Below are positions 19,262-29,918 of a stretch of DNA of 64,000 bases, in pieces; position 1 is the stretch's first letter, and each line of letters begins with the position of its first letter. The position numbers and the translations under genes are program-made. The stretch covers positions 124,001 to 188,000 of the forward strand of contig JAQVDP010000005.1 of assembly GCA_028698335.1 (NCBI GenBank), written 5' to 3'. The DNA comes from Nevskiales bacterium (GTDB taxonomy: Bacteria; Pseudomonadota; Gammaproteobacteria; Nevskiales; Nevskiaceae). A model generated the notes under the pieces. It searched no databases. It worked only from the letters and a program-made list of their open reading frames with translations, and was not told where the DNA came from.

Positions 19262-21139
19262 CTACTTGCTGGCGGAGCTGCGGTCGTCGAGATCGCGCGA
19301 GCGCAGTCGTTTCTGGATCGCGCGGAGGATGCCGCTGGTGTCGAGGCCGCATTGTTCCAGCAGTTCCTCACGGCTGCCGTGCTCGATGAAGTCGTCGGGC
19401 AGGCCGAGGTTGAGGACCGGCACGGTGTGATGCTGGGCCAGCAGCACCTCGTTGACGGCGGAGCCGGCGCCGCCGAGGCGGGCGTTGTCCTCGATCGTGA
19501 CCAGCAGGTCGTTCTCGTTGGCCAGCTCCAGGATCAGGTCGGTGTCCAGCGGCTTGACGAAGCGCATGTCGGCAACCGCCGCGTCGAGAATCTCGGCGGC
19601 TTCCAGCGCCGCCTGCACCATCGCGCCGAAGGCGAGAATGGCGACGCGCGGCCGGCGGCGGCCACGGGCTTCGCGCAGGATCCGGCCGCGACCGACCGCG
19701 AGCGGCTTGGCCTCGGCGTCGCAGGCGATGCCGCGCCCGCCGCCGCGCGGATAGCGCACGGCGCTCGGCTGCTGCAGCGTCAGGCCGGTGGCGAGCATGC
19801 GCCGGCATTCGTTCTCGTCCGACGGCGCCATCACCACCATGTTGGGAATGCAGCGCAGGTAGGACAGGTCGAAGGCGCCGTGATGGGTGGCGCCGTCGGC
19901 GCCGACCAGGCCGCCGCGGTCGATCGCGAACAGCACCGGCAGGTTCTGGATCGCGACGTCGTGGATCAGCTGGTCGTAGCCGCGCTGCAGGAAGGTCGAG
20001 TAGATCGCGCACACGGGCTTGAGGCCCTCGCAGGCGAGCCCGGCGGCCAGGGTGACCGCGTGCTGTTCGGCGATGCCGACGTCGAAGTAGCGTTCCGCAA
20101 AGCGCTGGGCGAACTCGACCAGGCCGGAGCCTTCGCGCATCGCCGGCGTGATCGCGACGACCTTCGGATCGGCCTCGGCGGCCTCGCAGATCCAGTCGCT
20201 GAAGATCTGGGTGTAGCTGGGCTTGCCGCTCTTGCCCTTGGGGAAGGCGCCGGTCACCGGGTCGAACTGGGTGACGCCGTGATACTTGATGGGGTCGGCC
20301 TCGGCGGGTTCGAAGCCCTTGCCCTTGACCGTGATCACGTGCAGCAACTGGGGGCCGCGGGCGTCCTTGAGCCGGTCCAGTTCGCGGGTCAGGGTCTCCA
20401 GATCGTGACCGTCGATCGGCCCGTGATAACCGAAGCCCAGGGTTTCGAACAGCGCGCCCGGATTGTCGAGGTGTGCCTCGTTGTGCAGCTCGTCGCCGTC
20501 CTCGCCGGAGAGGACGCGCTGCGACGGCAGCCCCAGCCTGCGCAGCAGGCGCGCGGAGTGGTTGCGCAACGCCCCGACGTTCTCGGAGATCGACATGTCG
20601 TTGTCGTTGTAGATCACCAGCATGTCGGGCTTGAGGTGACCGGCATGGTTGAGCGCCTCGTAGGCCATGCCGGCGGTCATGCCGCCATCGCCGATCACGG
20701 CGACGACGCGGCGCCGCTCGCCGTTGAGGCGGGCGCCGGCGGCCATGCCGCAGGCCGCCGAGATCGACGTCGACGAGTGGCCGACGCCGAAGGTGTCGAA
20801 TTCGGACTCGGCGCGATGGCAGAACGGGGCCAGACCGCCGAGGCGGCGGATCGTCTCGAGCTGGGCGCGGCGACCGGTCAGCATCTTGTGCGGATAGGCC
20901 TGGTGGCCGACATCCCAGATCAGCCGGTCATGCGGCGTGTCGAGGCAGCGATGCAGGGCGATCGACAGCTCGACCGTGCCCAGGTTGGCGGCAAAGTGGC
21001 CACCGATGCGGCCCAGGGTTTCGATCAGGTACCGACGGACCTCGGTCGCCAGGGGCGCAAGCTGTTGTTGGCTGAGTTCGCGCAGGTCGGCTGGGGTCTG
21101 TACGCGCCCCAGCAGGGCGTAACCAGGAATATCGGTCAT
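19262..21139 (-). CDS. dxs: 1-deoxy-D-xylulose-5-phosphate synthase
   Basis: 625-residue thiamine-diphosphate enzyme joining pyruvate and glyceraldehyde-3-phosphate, first step of the MEP isoprenoid route. Thiamine-diphosphate/Mg site [15 protein letters not shown] and later NDND; the transketolase-like second domain starts near residue 320 ([31 protein letters not shown]). The ATG at 21139 gives [11 protein letters not shown], matching the family start; a GTG at 21163 would add eight residues. Upstream on the same strand is ispA, so two steps of isoprenoid supply are linked. Confidence 0.96.
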   Translation of the reverse strand: MTDIPGYALLGRVQTPADLRELSQQQLAPLATEVRRYLIETLGRIGGHFAANLGTVELSIALHRCLDTPHDRLIWDVGHQAYPHKMLTGRRAQLETIRRLGGLAPFCHRAESEFDTFGVGHSSTSISAACGMAAGARLNGERRRVVAVIGDGGMTAGMAYEALNHAGHLKPDMLVIYNDNDMSISENVGALRNHSARLLRRLGLPSQRVLSGEDGDELHNEAHLDNPGALFETLGFGYHGPIDGHDLETLTRELDRLKDARGPQLLHVITVKGKGFEPAEADPIKYHGVTQFDPVTGAFPKGKSGKPSYTQIFSDWICEAAEADPKVVAITPAMREGSGLVEFAQRFAERYFDVGIAEQHAVTLAAGLACEGLKPVCAIYSTFLQRGYDQLIHDVAIQNLPVLFAIDRGGLVGADGATHHGAFDLSYLRCIPNMVVMAPSDENECRRMLATGLTLQQPSAVRYPRGGGRGIACDAEAKPLAVGRGRILREARGRRRPRVAILAFGAMVQAALEAAEILDAAVADMRFVKPLDTDLILELANENDLLVTIEDNARLGGAGSAVNEVLLAQHHTVPVLNLGLPDDFIEHGSREELLEQCGLDTSGILRAIQKRLRSRDLDDRSSASK

Positions 21140-21295
21140 GTGCGATTCCAGTGCATCGTGCACCGAAAGAGTGAGTAAAGGTATTGTGCGGACCCGCGAT
21201 TATCCGTCAATTGCGGGTTCACGCAACTTGATCTCATCCGGATGGGCGAGATCGGGGCGCGCGCCGCATCGTGCCGCATCGCGCCAGCCACGGAC

Positions 21296-22177
21296 TCAAT
21301 GGCTGCGCAGCCGGATGGCGTCCGCCAGGTGGTGCAGCGGGTCGGCCAGGGCGCCGAACGGCGCCAGTGCCTCGCGGCCCTGCGTGAACAGCTCGGCGGC
21401 CCGTTCGCGCGCCGCCGGCAGTCCCATCACCGACGGGTATGTGGACTTGCCGTTGGCCTCGTCCTTGCCGGGCGACTTGCCGAGGGTCGCGGCGCTGCTT
21501 TCGATGTCGAGCACATCGTCCTGGATCTGGAACGCCAGGCCGATGCACTTGCCGTAACGGTCCAGCGCCTCGCAGGCGCCGGCGTCGGCGTCCGGGGCGG
21601 CCGCGCAGGCCATGCGCAGGCAGGCGCGGATCAGGGCGCCGGTCTTGTGGATGTGCAGGGCTTCGAGTTCGGCCAGGCTCAGGCTCCGGCCCTCGGACTC
21701 CAGATCGACGGCCTGGCCGCCGACCATGCCCAGCGAGCCGGAGGCCTCGCCGAGAATCCGGATCATCCGCAGCCGCCCGGGCGCCGCCGCGGGGGTTTCC
21801 GTATCGCCGTCCGCGAGAATCTGGAACGCCAGCGCCTGCAGGGCGTCCCCGACCAGGATGGCGGTGGCTTCGTCGTAGGCCCGGTGCGTGCTCGGGCGCC
21901 CGCGGCGCAGGTCGTCGTCGTCCATTGCCGGGAGGTCGTCGTGGACCAGGGAGTAGGCGTGGATCAGCTCGACCGCCGCGGCCGGCGCGTCCAGGCGTCC
22001 GGCGGGCAGGCCGAGCACCTCGCCGGCCGCGTAGACCAGCAGCGCGCGCAGGCGCTTGCCGCCGTCGGTGGCGTAGCGCATCGCCTCGTGCAGCCGGGCC
22101 GGGTAATGGTCGGCGGGGGGCAGCACCCGGTTCAGGACCGTCTGCAGGCGGTCCCGGTAGGCGTCGGCGCGGGTCAT
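21296..22177 (-). CDS. ispA: Farnesyl/geranyl diphosphate synthase
   Basis: 293-residue all-helical trans-prenyltransferase that condenses DMAPP/IPP up to farnesyl diphosphate. First Asp-rich motif LVHDDLPAMDDDDLRRG and second motif FQIQDDVLDIE are both intact; KRLRALLVYAAGE and GGQAVDLESEG are further family blocks. The length fits E. coli IspA (299). ATG at 22177 is chosen; a GTG at 22192 overlapping the xseB stop would add five residues and is possible. Order xseB-ispA-dxs is the classical one. Confidence 0.94.
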   Translation of the reverse strand: MTRADAYRDRLQTVLNRVLPPADHYPARLHEAMRYATDGGKRLRALLVYAAGEVLGLPAGRLDAPAAAVELIHAYSLVHDDLPAMDDDDLRRGRPSTHRAYDEATAILVGDALQALAFQILADGDTETPAAAPGRLRMIRILGEASGSLGMVGGQAVDLESEGRSLSLAELEALHIHKTGALIRACLRMACAAAPDADAGACEALDRYGKCIGLAFQIQDDVLDIESSAATLGKSPGKDEANGKSTYPSVMGLPAARERAAELFTQGREALAPFGALADPLHHLADAIRLRSH

Positions 22178-22188
22178 GAACGGGGCTG

Positions 22189-22437
22189 TCACGACTTGTC
22201 GTCTCCGGCTTCGGGATCGGCCTGCAGCAGGTTGCGGACCTTCAGCTCGGCGGCGTCCAGCGAGCCACGGCACTGGCGGGCCAGCGCAACGCCGCGCTCG
22301 AAGCGCTGCAGCGATTCCTCCAGGCGCAGGTCGCCACGCTCGAGTGCCTCGACGATGGCTTCGAGTTCCGTCATGGCGTCTTCGAAACGGCCCACCGGAT
22401 CGGTTTCCGGCGCCGACGGCTCTTTCCTGCTCGCCAT
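22189..22437 (-). CDS. xseB: Exodeoxyribonuclease VII small subunit
   Basis: 82-residue helical protein. FEDAMTELEAIVEALERGDL followed by LEESLQRFERGVAL is the XseB consensus, which packs around the large subunit XseA of the single-strand DNA exonuclease. Starts the xseB-ispA-dxs operon on the reverse strand, with a 150-base gap to the divergent parE. Confidence 0.95.
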   Translation of the reverse strand: MASRKEPSAPETDPVGRFEDAMTELEAIVEALERGDLRLEESLQRFERGVALARQCRGSLDAAELKVRNLLQADPEAGDDKS

Positions 22438-22587
22438 CGCTGTGCTCCTGATATGAGGTTTTGTAAACGGATGCAGTATCTTGCAGCGGCATTCGCAAGT
22501 CTGACCGCAACCGGGCGCAAGTTTAGCCCGGTTGCCGCCGCCGGGCGCATCGGCTAGTGTCCGCCGCGCTTTTCCAACACCGCAAAC

Positions 22588-24513
22588 ATGGCAACTTCAA
22601 ATACCTACAGCGCCGAGGCGATCGAAGTCCTCCAGGGTCTGGATCCGGTGCGCAAGCGGCCGGGCATGTACACCGACACCGCCCGCCCGAACCATCTGGC
22701 CCAGGAGGTCATCGACAACGCGGTCGACGAGGCGCTGGCCGGTCACTGCCGCAGCGTCGCCGTGACCGTCTTCGAGGACGGTTCGCTCGAGGTCGTCGAC
22801 GACGGTCGCGGCATGCCGGTGGACATCCATCCGGAGCACAAGGTCAGCGGTGTCGAGCTGATCCTGACCAAGCTGCACGCCGGTGCCAAGTTCTCGAACA
22901 AGATGTACCAGTATTCCGGCGGTCTGCACGGCGTCGGCGTGTCCGTGGTCAACGCCCTGTCGAAGGTGCTCGAGGTGCGCGTGTTCCGGGGCGGGCAGGA
23001 GTACCGCATCGAGTTCCGCGACGGCCATCGCAGCGTGCCGCTGGAAGTGATCGGCACGGCGCCGAAGAACCGGCGCGGCACCGCGGTGCGGTTCTGGCCG
23101 GATCCGCAGTATTTCGACTCCGCCAAGTTCTCGCTGCCGCGTCTCAAGCAGATCCTGCGCGCCAAGGCGGTGTTGTGCCCGAATCTGAAGGTGTCGCTGG
23201 ACGATCGCATCAACGGCGAGCAGTGCCTCTGGCAGTACGAGAACGGCCTGCCGGATTACCTGCGCGACGCCGTCGACGGCGTCGAGACCCTGCCGGCCGA
23301 GCCCTTCGTCGGCAAGTTCCAGGGCAAGCGCGAGGAGGTGGAGTGGGCGCTGTTCTGGCTCAACCCGGAGGAAGGCGCGCGGCCGGAGCCGGTCGCCGAG
23401 TCCTACGTCAACCTGATCCCGACGCCGCAGGGCGGCACCCACGTCAACGGGCTGCGCACCGGTCTGACCGAGGCGATCCGTGAGTTCTGCGAGTTCCGCA
23501 GCCTGCTGCCGCGCGGCATCAAGCTGGCGCCAGAGGATGTCTGGTCCGGCTGTGCCTATGTCCTGTCGGCGAAGATGCACGACCCGCAGTTCGCCGGGCA
23601 GACCAAGGAGCGGCTGTCCTCCCGCGAAACCGCGGCCTTCGTCTCCGGCGTCGTTCACGATGCCTTCAGCCTGTGGCTGAACCAGCATCCGGACCAGGGC
23701 GAGCAGATCGCGCAGCTGGTGATTTCCAGTGCCAGCGCGCGCCTGAAACAGGCCAAGGCGGTGGTGCGCAAGAAGGTCACCAGCGGTCCGGCGCTGCCGG
23801 GCAAGCTGGCCGACTGCGTGTCCAGCGATCCGGCCCGCACCGAACTGTTCCTGGTCGAGGGCGATTCGGCCGGCGGCAGCGCCAAGCAGGCGCGCGATCG
23901 CGAGTTCCAGGCGGTGATGCCGCTGCGCGGCAAGATCCTCAACACCTGGGAGGTCGAGTCCGGCGAGGCGCTGCGCTCGCAGGAAATCCATGACATCGCG
24001 GTCGCGATCGGGGTCGACCCCGGCAGCTCGGATATTTCCGGGCTGCGCTACGGCAAGGTCTGCGTGCTCGCCGACGCCGACTCCGACGGCCTGCATATCG
24101 CGACCCTGCTGTGCGCGCTGTTCCTGCGTCATTTCCGGCCGCTGGTGCAGGCCGGGCACATCTACATCGCGATGCCGCCGCTGTTCCGGATCGACGCCGG
24201 CAAGCAGGTGTTCTATGCACTGGACGAGGCCGAGCGCGACGGCGTGCTGGACCGTCTCGCCGCCGAGAACAACCGCGCCAAGGTCAACGTGACCCGCTTC
24301 AAGGGTCTCGGCGAGATGAACCCCCTGCAGTTGCGCGAGACGACGATGACGCCGGATACGCGGCGCCTGGTGCAGCTGACGCTCGACGACGACAGCGTCG
24401 AGGACGGGCTGCCGAATCCGTCCGACGAGCTGATGGACCGGCTGCTGGCAAAGAAGCGCGCGGCCGATCGCAAGGAATGGCTGGAACGCGAAGGCAACCG
24501 CGCGGACGTCTGA
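22588..24513 (+). CDS. parE: DNA topoisomerase IV subunit B
   Basis: 641-residue GHKL ATPase subunit of topoisomerase IV, the type IIA enzyme that decatenates daughter chromosomes. Visible: [23 protein letters not shown] (Mg-binding Asn), [24 protein letters not shown] (ATP lid), and the TOPRIM domain with [18 protein letters not shown] and [17 protein letters not shown] carries the metal Asp residues. The length is close to E. coli ParE (630), not GyrB (804). parC follows after 25 bases. Confidence 0.96.
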   Translation: MATSNTYSAEAIEVLQGLDPVRKRPGMYTDTARPNHLAQEVIDNAVDEALAGHCRSVAVTVFEDGSLEVVDDGRGMPVDIHPEHKVSGVELILTKLHAGAKFSNKMYQYSGGLHGVGVSVVNALSKVLEVRVFRGGQEYRIEFRDGHRSVPLEVIGTAPKNRRGTAVRFWPDPQYFDSAKFSLPRLKQILRAKAVLCPNLKVSLDDRINGEQCLWQYENGLPDYLRDAVDGVETLPAEPFVGKFQGKREEVEWALFWLNPEEGARPEPVAESYVNLIPTPQGGTHVNGLRTGLTEAIREFCEFRSLLPRGIKLAPEDVWSGCAYVLSAKMHDPQFAGQTKERLSSRETAAFVSGVVHDAFSLWLNQHPDQGEQIAQLVISSASARLKQAKAVVRKKVTSGPALPGKLADCVSSDPARTELFLVEGDSAGGSAKQARDREFQAVMPLRGKILNTWEVESGEALRSQEIHDIAVAIGVDPGSSDISGLRYGKVCVLADADSDGLHIATLLCALFLRHFRPLVQAGHIYIAMPPLFRIDAGKQVFYALDEAERDGVLDRLAAENNRAKVNVTRFKGLGEMNPLQLRETTMTPDTRRLVQLTLDDDSVEDGLPNPSDELMDRLLAKKRAADRKEWLEREGNRADV

Positions 24514-24538
24514 TCCGCGATCCCGAACCGAACCGACG

Positions 24539-26779
24539 ATGAGCACACAACTGATCGAAACCGAGCGTCTGCCCCTGCGGGTATTCGCCGAAAAAGCCTA
24601 TCTGGACTACTCGATGTACGTGGTCCTGGATCGCGCGTTGCCGCATGTCGGCGACGGCCTCAAGCCCGTGCAGCGGCGCATCGTCTACGCGATGTCCGAG
24701 CTCGGCCTGTCCGCCACCAGCAAGCACAAGAAGTCGGCGCGCACCGTCGGCGACGTCATCGGCAAGTTCCATCCGCACGGCGACTCGGCGTGCTACGAGG
24801 CGATGGTGACGATGGCGCAGCCGTTCAACTACCGCTATCCGCTGATCGACGGGCAGGGCAACTGGGGTTCGGCGGACGACCCGAAGTCCTTCGCCGCGAT
24901 GCGCTACACCGAGTCGAAGCTGACCGCGTATGCGGCGACGCTGCTCGCCGAGCTGGGGCAGGGCACCGTCGACTGGTCGCCGAACTTCGACGGCTCGCTG
25001 GACGAGCCCAAGCTGTTGCCGGCGCGCTTGCCGAACATCCTGATCAACGGCACCACGGGAATCGCGGTCGGCATGGCGACCGACATCCCTCCGCACAACA
25101 TCCGCGAGCTGGTCGCCGCGTGCATCCATCTGCTCAAGCATCCGAACGCGCACATCGAGAAGCTGTGCGAGTTCGTGCCCGGGCCGGACTTCCCGACGTC
25201 CTGCGAGATCGTTTCGGAGCCGCACGACCTGCTGAAGATCTACCAGACCGGCAACGGTCAGGTCCGCGCCCGCGCCCGCTGGGAACGCGACGACGACGGC
25301 AACATCATCGTCACCCACCTGCCGTTCCAGGTTTCGCCGGCGAAGGTGCTCGAGCAGATCGCCGACCAGATGCGCGCCAAGAAGCTGCCGCTGGTCGAGG
25401 ACCTGCGCGACGAGTCCGACCACGAGAATCCGACGCGTCTGGTCGTGGTCCCGCGCTCCAACCGGGTCGACAGCGAGCAGCTGATGCTGCACCTGTTCGC
25501 GACGACCGATCTCGAGCGGACCTATCGCGTCAACCTCAACATGATCGGCCTCGACGGCCGGCCCAGGGTCAAGAACCTCAAGGAGTGTCTGACCGAGTGG
25601 CTGGACTACCGCTTCACGACGGTGACGCGGCGTCTGAACCATCGCCTGGCCAAGGTCAACGACCGCCTGCACATCCTCGAAGGCCTGTTGATCGCCTACC
25701 TCAACATCGACGAGGTGATTCGCATCATCCGCTTCGAGGATGATCCCAAGGCCAAGCTGATGAGCACCTTCGGGCTCACCGACGTCCAGGCCGAATGGAT
25801 CCTCGACCTCAAGCTGCGCCACCTGCAGAAGCTCGAGGAGATGAAGATCAAGGGCGAGCAGGAGGAACTCGAGGCCGAGCGCCAGCGGCTCGAGGCCCTG
25901 CTCGGCGACGACGAGCAGCTCAAGAAGCTGATCGCCGACGAGCTGCGCGAGGATGCCAAGAAATACGGTGACGACCGCCGCTGCCCGATCAATGCGCGTC
26001 CCGCCGCGCAGGCGCTGGAGGCCACCGAGATCCTGCCGGCCGAGCCGGTGACGGTGGTGCTGTCCAAGGCGGGCTGGATCCGCGCCGGCAAGGGCCACGA
26101 TCTCGATCCGACCGCGCTGAGCTACAAGGCCGGCGACGAGTATCTGACCCACGTGCCGGGCAAGACCAACCAGTTGCTGGTGCTGATGGACAGCCGCGGG
26201 CGCTGCTACACGCTCAATCCGCGCGACCTGCCGTCGGCGCGATCGCAGGGCGAGCCGGTCACGACCCGCCTGGACCTGCAGCCCGGTGCGCGCATCGTCG
26301 CGATGATGATGGGCGAGGGCGCCGAACAGTACGTGCTCGGGTCGGACGGCGGTTACGGATTCGTCGCCAGGCTGTCCGATCTGGAGTCGCGCCAGAAGGC
26401 GGGCAAGGCCGTGGTCACCGTGACCGAGCCGGGGGCGGTGCTGCCGCCGGCGCGGACGCGGGAACCCGCCCAGGAGCGCTTCGCGCTGGCGACCGCCGAG
26501 GGGCGTCTGCTGGTGTTCTCGCTGGCGGAGCTGCCGGAACTGGCCAAGGGCAAGGGCAACAAGATGGTCGCGCTCAAGGGCGAGGACCGGATCCTGGCCT
26601 CGGCGGTGGTGCCGCCGGGCGCGAGCCTGACCCTGACCTGCGGCAAGCGCGCGTTCACGCTCAAGCCGTCGGATCTGGAGCACTACGTCGGCTCGCGCGC
26701 GAGCCGTGGCCATCACCTGCCGCGCGGGTTCCAGCGGGTCGACGCGATGGAGGTCGAGTTGCCGAAGGCGGGCGGTTGA
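24539..26779 (+). CDS. parC: DNA topoisomerase IV subunit A
   Basis: 746 residues (E. coli ParC 752). The winged-helix/breakage-reunion core has the quinolone-resistance region [15 protein letters not shown], with Ser and Glu at the usual sites, i.e. the susceptible-type residues, and the catalytic Tyr in [11 protein letters not shown] coiled coil lies at about residues 395-470 ([20 protein letters not shown]) and a C-terminal five-blade-like beta-pinwheel follows from about residue 500. Partner of ParE just upstream. Confidence 0.96.
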   Translation: MSTQLIETERLPLRVFAEKAYLDYSMYVVLDRALPHVGDGLKPVQRRIVYAMSELGLSATSKHKKSARTVGDVIGKFHPHGDSACYEAMVTMAQPFNYRYPLIDGQGNWGSADDPKSFAAMRYTESKLTAYAATLLAELGQGTVDWSPNFDGSLDEPKLLPARLPNILINGTTGIAVGMATDIPPHNIRELVAACIHLLKHPNAHIEKLCEFVPGPDFPTSCEIVSEPHDLLKIYQTGNGQVRARARWERDDDGNIIVTHLPFQVSPAKVLEQIADQMRAKKLPLVEDLRDESDHENPTRLVVVPRSNRVDSEQLMLHLFATTDLERTYRVNLNMIGLDGRPRVKNLKECLTEWLDYRFTTVTRRLNHRLAKVNDRLHILEGLLIAYLNIDEVIRIIRFEDDPKAKLMSTFGLTDVQAEWILDLKLRHLQKLEEMKIKGEQEELEAERQRLEALLGDDEQLKKLIADELREDAKKYGDDRRCPINARPAAQALEATEILPAEPVTVVLSKAGWIRAGKGHDLDPTALSYKAGDEYLTHVPGKTNQLLVLMDSRGRCYTLNPRDLPSARSQGEPVTTRLDLQPGARIVAMMMGEGAEQYVLGSDGGYGFVARLSDLESRQKAGKAVVTVTEPGAVLPPARTREPAQERFALATAEGRLLVFSLAELPELAKGKGNKMVALKGEDRILASAVVPPGASLTLTCGKRAFTLKPSDLEHYVGSRASRGHHLPRGFQRVDAMEVELPKAGG

Positions 26780-26804
26780 GGTCTGCGCTCGGACGAAACC
26801 CGGG

Positions 26805-26832
26805 CTTGAAATTCCGGTCAAAGCCCCAAGGT
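26805..26832 (+). promoter_or_regulatory. Sigma-32-like heat-shock promoter of htpX
   Basis: CTTGAAA (26805-26811), a 12-base spacer, and CCCCAAGGT (26824-26832) closely follow the known RpoH consensus (CTTGAAA, 11-16 bases, CCCCATNT). It sits about 50 bases before htpX, a gene known to be heat-shock controlled in E. coli. Confidence 0.72.
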
Positions 26833-26881
26833 AGACGCCAGAGGCGCTCATCCCCCCGTCTTCAAGAGTGACAGAACGCAG

Positions 26882-27754
26882 ATGAAACGAATTGCTCTAT
26901 TCCTGGTGACCAACCTGGCCGTGATCGCGGTGTTGTCGGTCGTCGCCAGCATCTTCGGTGCCGACCGCTATCTGACCGCACAGGGGCTCAATCTGGAGGC
27001 CCTGCTGATCTTCAGCGCGATCTTCGGCATGGGTGGTTCGTTCATTTCGCTGGCGATGTCGAAATGGATGGCCAAGCGCGCGACCGGGGCGCAGGTGATC
27101 ACGCAGCCCCGGAACTCGGCGGAGATGTGGCTGCTGCAGACCGTCGAGCGCCAGGCGCGTGCCGCCGGCATCGGCATGCCCGAAGTCGCGGTCTACGAGG
27201 CGCCGGAGCCCAACGCCTTCGCCACCGGCATGAACAAGAACGACGCGCTGGTCGCGGTGTCGACCGGGCTGATGCGCTCGATGAGCCAGGACGAGGTCGA
27301 GGCGGTGCTCGGTCACGAGATCAGCCACGTCGCCAACGGCGACATGGTGACCCTGGCGCTGGTCCAGGGCGTGCTCAACACCTTCGTGATGTTCCTGTCG
27401 CGGGTGGTCGGCTATGTGATCGACCGTGCGGTGTTCCGCACCGAACGTGGCATCGGCCCGGGCTACTACATCACGGTGATCGTGCTGCAGATCGTGTTCG
27501 GCATCATCGCGTCGATGGTGGTGGCCTGGTTCTCGCGCCAGCGCGAGTTCCGCGCCGATGCCGGCGGTGCCCATCTGGCGGGTCGCCGCAAGATGATCGC
27601 GGCGCTGCAGCGGCTGCAGGCCGCGCACGGGCAGTCGACGTTGCCCGAACAGATGACGGCCTTCGGCATCACCGGCGGCAAGTTTGCCCAGATGTTCGCG
27701 AGCCACCCGCCGCTGGAAGTGCGCATCGCCGCGCTGGAGCAGGCCAAGGGCTGA
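26882..27754 (+). CDS. htpX: Membrane zinc protease HtpX
   Basis: 290-residue M48-family protease of the inner membrane, which removes misfolded membrane proteins together with FtsH. Two N-terminal membrane helices (residues 4-25 and 37-56), metal site [12 protein letters not shown] (HExxH), two further helices ([35 protein letters not shown]) and the third ligand region [17 protein letters not shown]. The length is the same as E. coli HtpX to within a few residues. Preceded by a sigma-32-like promoter and followed by a strong terminator. Confidence 0.95.
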   Translation: MKRIALFLVTNLAVIAVLSVVASIFGADRYLTAQGLNLEALLIFSAIFGMGGSFISLAMSKWMAKRATGAQVITQPRNSAEMWLLQTVERQARAAGIGMPEVAVYEAPEPNAFATGMNKNDALVAVSTGLMRSMSQDEVEAVLGHEISHVANGDMVTLALVQGVLNTFVMFLSRVVGYVIDRAVFRTERGIGPGYYITVIVLQIVFGIIASMVVAWFSRQREFRADAGGAHLAGRRKMIAALQRLQAAHGQSTLPEQMTAFGITGGKFAQMFASHPPLEVRIAALEQAKG

Positions 27755-27770
27755 GCGGATCCCGCGCAGC

Positions 27771-27800
27771 AAAAAAAGGCGGCCGGATGGCCGCCTTTTT
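27771..27800. terminator. Bidirectional intrinsic terminator between htpX and fimX-like gene
   Basis: A7, then GGCGGCC, loop GGAT, GGCCGCC, then T5: a 7-bp GC stem with A/T tracts on both sides, so it can end transcripts from both converging genes. Confidence 0.9.
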
Positions 27801-27821
27801 CATGTCCGTCGAACCGGTCCG

Positions 27822-29918
27822 TCAGCGGACGTCGGCGGAGAGCAGAACCACTTCGGGCTCCTGGACGTGATAGCCCTGGATGAAATTGACGCCCATCTGC
27901 CACAGACGCGCCATGACGTTGGCGTCCTCGACGTGGGAGACGATGATCTTGATGTTCTTGTGCTTGGCCTTGTCCATCAGATCGTTCATCTTGCTGTGAA
28001 TGTCCTTGTCGTTGAACTGGGACGTGAACTTCGGATGGAACTTGAGGAACTGCATCGGGATGTGGTCGATCATCTGCGCCGAGTTCGAACCCAGCCCGAA
28101 GTGTTCGATCGCGATCTGTGCGCCGAGATCGCTGAGCGCCTTGGTCAGCATCTTGGCCTTGCGGACGTGACTCTGGACGACTTCCTCGCGGAACTCGAAC
28201 ACGATCTCGCCGGGCTTGATCGCGCGCTCCTTGATCTGTTCGGTGATCCACGCGACGAAGGCGTCGGCGTCCTTCAGCGTGTCCTGCGAAATCTTCAGGA
28301 ACAGGCTTGACGGCTCGTCGGCGCTGTCGCGCTTGGCCTGCACCTTGAACGCACGCGACGTGACCCAGCGATCGATCGCGCGCATCAGGCCGAACTTCTC
28401 GGCGGCGCCGATGAACTCCGAGGCGTGCATTTCCTTGCCGTTCTCGTCGATCACGCGCACCAGCACGTCGAAGTGCTGGCGGGTGTCGCCTTCGAGGCTG
28501 GCGATCGACTGGTAGGCGAGTTTCAGGCGCCCGTCCTCTAGCGCCTTCTTGACCATCGACGCCTTGCGCGCGTCCTCGCGTTCCTGGATCGAGCTTTCGG
28601 CGGTCGGTCCGAGGTTCGCGAACTGGTTGCCGCCGCTCTTCTCCGACAGGCGGCGTGCGTCGCGCACCAGCTCGGCGGCCAGCGCCGCGGCTTCCTCGCT
28701 GCCGGTGAAGGGGTAGGCGGCGACGGTCATCGACAGGTGCGCCTCGTGGCCGGAGGTGTTGAAGACCTGCTTGGCGACTTCGGTGACGATGAGTTCGCCG
28801 AACTGCTGGATGTCCAGCGCGTTGGGGCGCGTCACGATCGCCGCGATCTCGCCGGTGGAGAAGCGGAACAGGTGATCGTGGGGCGACAGGCGCTGCTGCA
28901 GCCATTCGATGCACTGCTCGACCGCCTGTTCGGCGTCGTGCAGGCCGATCCGGCCTTCGACGCCGTCGAATTCGTCGATCACGAACAGCATCGCCGCGCG
29001 CTGGCCCTTCTGCTGGCCGGCGCCGGCGATGGCGGCGGCGAGGGACTCGAAGAAGGCCAGGCGGCCGTTGGTCGAGGGGGCGTTGCCGCCGGAGCCGCCG
29101 CCGGGGGCCTCCGAGCGGATCAGCATCTCGACCAGCTGCTCGCCGTCGATCTGGCCCAGCGTCAGCCGGGCATTGATCGAAACGCGGCGCCCGTCCTGAT
29201 GCTGCAGGCAGCATTCCAGCGACTTGCCGTCGTTGCGGCCGCGCTGCAGCAGTTTGAGGTGGTCCTTGACCTTGGGCTGATGGTCGCTGACGACCAGGTC
29301 CATCAGCGGCAGCCCGATCAGGTCGTCCGGATTCTTGTGCCCCAGCAGTTGCGCGAACGCGGGGTTGACGGTGGCGATGATGCCTTCCTGGATGTGCGCG
29401 ACCGCGTCGTTGGTCCCGGCGACAAGCTGCTGATGACGGGACTCGAAATCCTCGAGCCGCTGCCGGGTGCCGCGCAGGTCGCGCAGGGCCTGGTGATTGG
29501 CGAATTCGCGCAGGACCACCAGTTCGAGATGGCGCAGGTGGCGCAGGTCCTCGTCGGAGACGTGATCGCGCGCGCCGGCAGCCAGGGCGGCGACGGTTTC
29601 CTCCGGGGTGAACTGCGGGTTCAGCACCAGCATCGGCATGTCCGGTGCCAGGCGCTTGCACAGGTCGATGACGTCGCGGACCGGGGCGGGGGCGAAGTTC
29701 TCCGCGCAGATCAGCAGATCGGCACCGCCGCCACGCAGGGCTTCCTCGGTGTCCTCGAGGTCGGTGAGCCAGGCGCAGCGGATCGGGTGCCCGGCATTGC
29801 GCAAATAGCTTTCGATCCGTTTCGCGACGCTTTCCGAAGCGGCCACGACCAGGACCAGCTTGGTGGCAGCCGGATGGACGTTGGACTGACCTTTGATCTG
29901 TTCTGCGCTGGCTACCAT
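27822..29918 (-). CDS. FimX-like c-di-GMP effector (REC-like, PAS, degenerate GGDEF, degenerate EAL)
   Basis: 698 residues. Order: receiver-like fold at about residues 20-140 with no phospho-acceptor Asp in the usual place (DLLICAENFAP), PAS at about 165-280, GGDEF-like domain with FRFSTGEIAAIV instead of GGDEF, and an EAL-like domain with FDVLVRV where EAL is expected. Both catalytic signatures are lost, which is how FimX of Pseudomonas and Xanthomonas (a c-di-GMP receptor for type IV pilus assembly) is built. So it is probably a binding protein, not an enzyme. The ATG at 29918 overlaps the end of epmB by 7 bases, hence coupled expression. No pilus genes are in the window. Confidence 0.85.
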   Translation of the reverse strand: MVASAEQIKGQSNVHPAATKLVLVVAASESVAKRIESYLRNAGHPIRCAWLTDLEDTEEALRGGGADLLICAENFAPAPVRDVIDLCKRLAPDMPMLVLNPQFTPEETVAALAAGARDHVSDEDLRHLRHLELVVLREFANHQALRDLRGTRQRLEDFESRHQQLVAGTNDAVAHIQEGIIATVNPAFAQLLGHKNPDDLIGLPLMDLVVSDHQPKVKDHLKLLQRGRNDGKSLECCLQHQDGRRVSINARLTLGQIDGEQLVEMLIRSEAPGGGSGGNAPSTNGRLAFFESLAAAIAGAGQQKGQRAAMLFVIDEFDGVEGRIGLHDAEQAVEQCIEWLQQRLSPHDHLFRFSTGEIAAIVTRPNALDIQQFGELIVTEVAKQVFNTSGHEAHLSMTVAAYPFTGSEEAAALAAELVRDARRLSEKSGGNQFANLGPTAESSIQEREDARKASMVKKALEDGRLKLAYQSIASLEGDTRQHFDVLVRVIDENGKEMHASEFIGAAEKFGLMRAIDRWVTSRAFKVQAKRDSADEPSSLFLKISQDTLKDADAFVAWITEQIKERAIKPGEIVFEFREEVVQSHVRKAKMLTKALSDLGAQIAIEHFGLGSNSAQMIDHIPMQFLKFHPKFTSQFNDKDIHSKMNDLMDKAKHKNIKIIVSHVEDANVMARLWQMGVNFIQGYHVQEPEVVLLSADVR

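Noticed and set aside
24760..24830. Quinolone-resistance mutation in parC
   Set aside because: The region reads [11 protein letters not shown], the usual susceptible-type residues.
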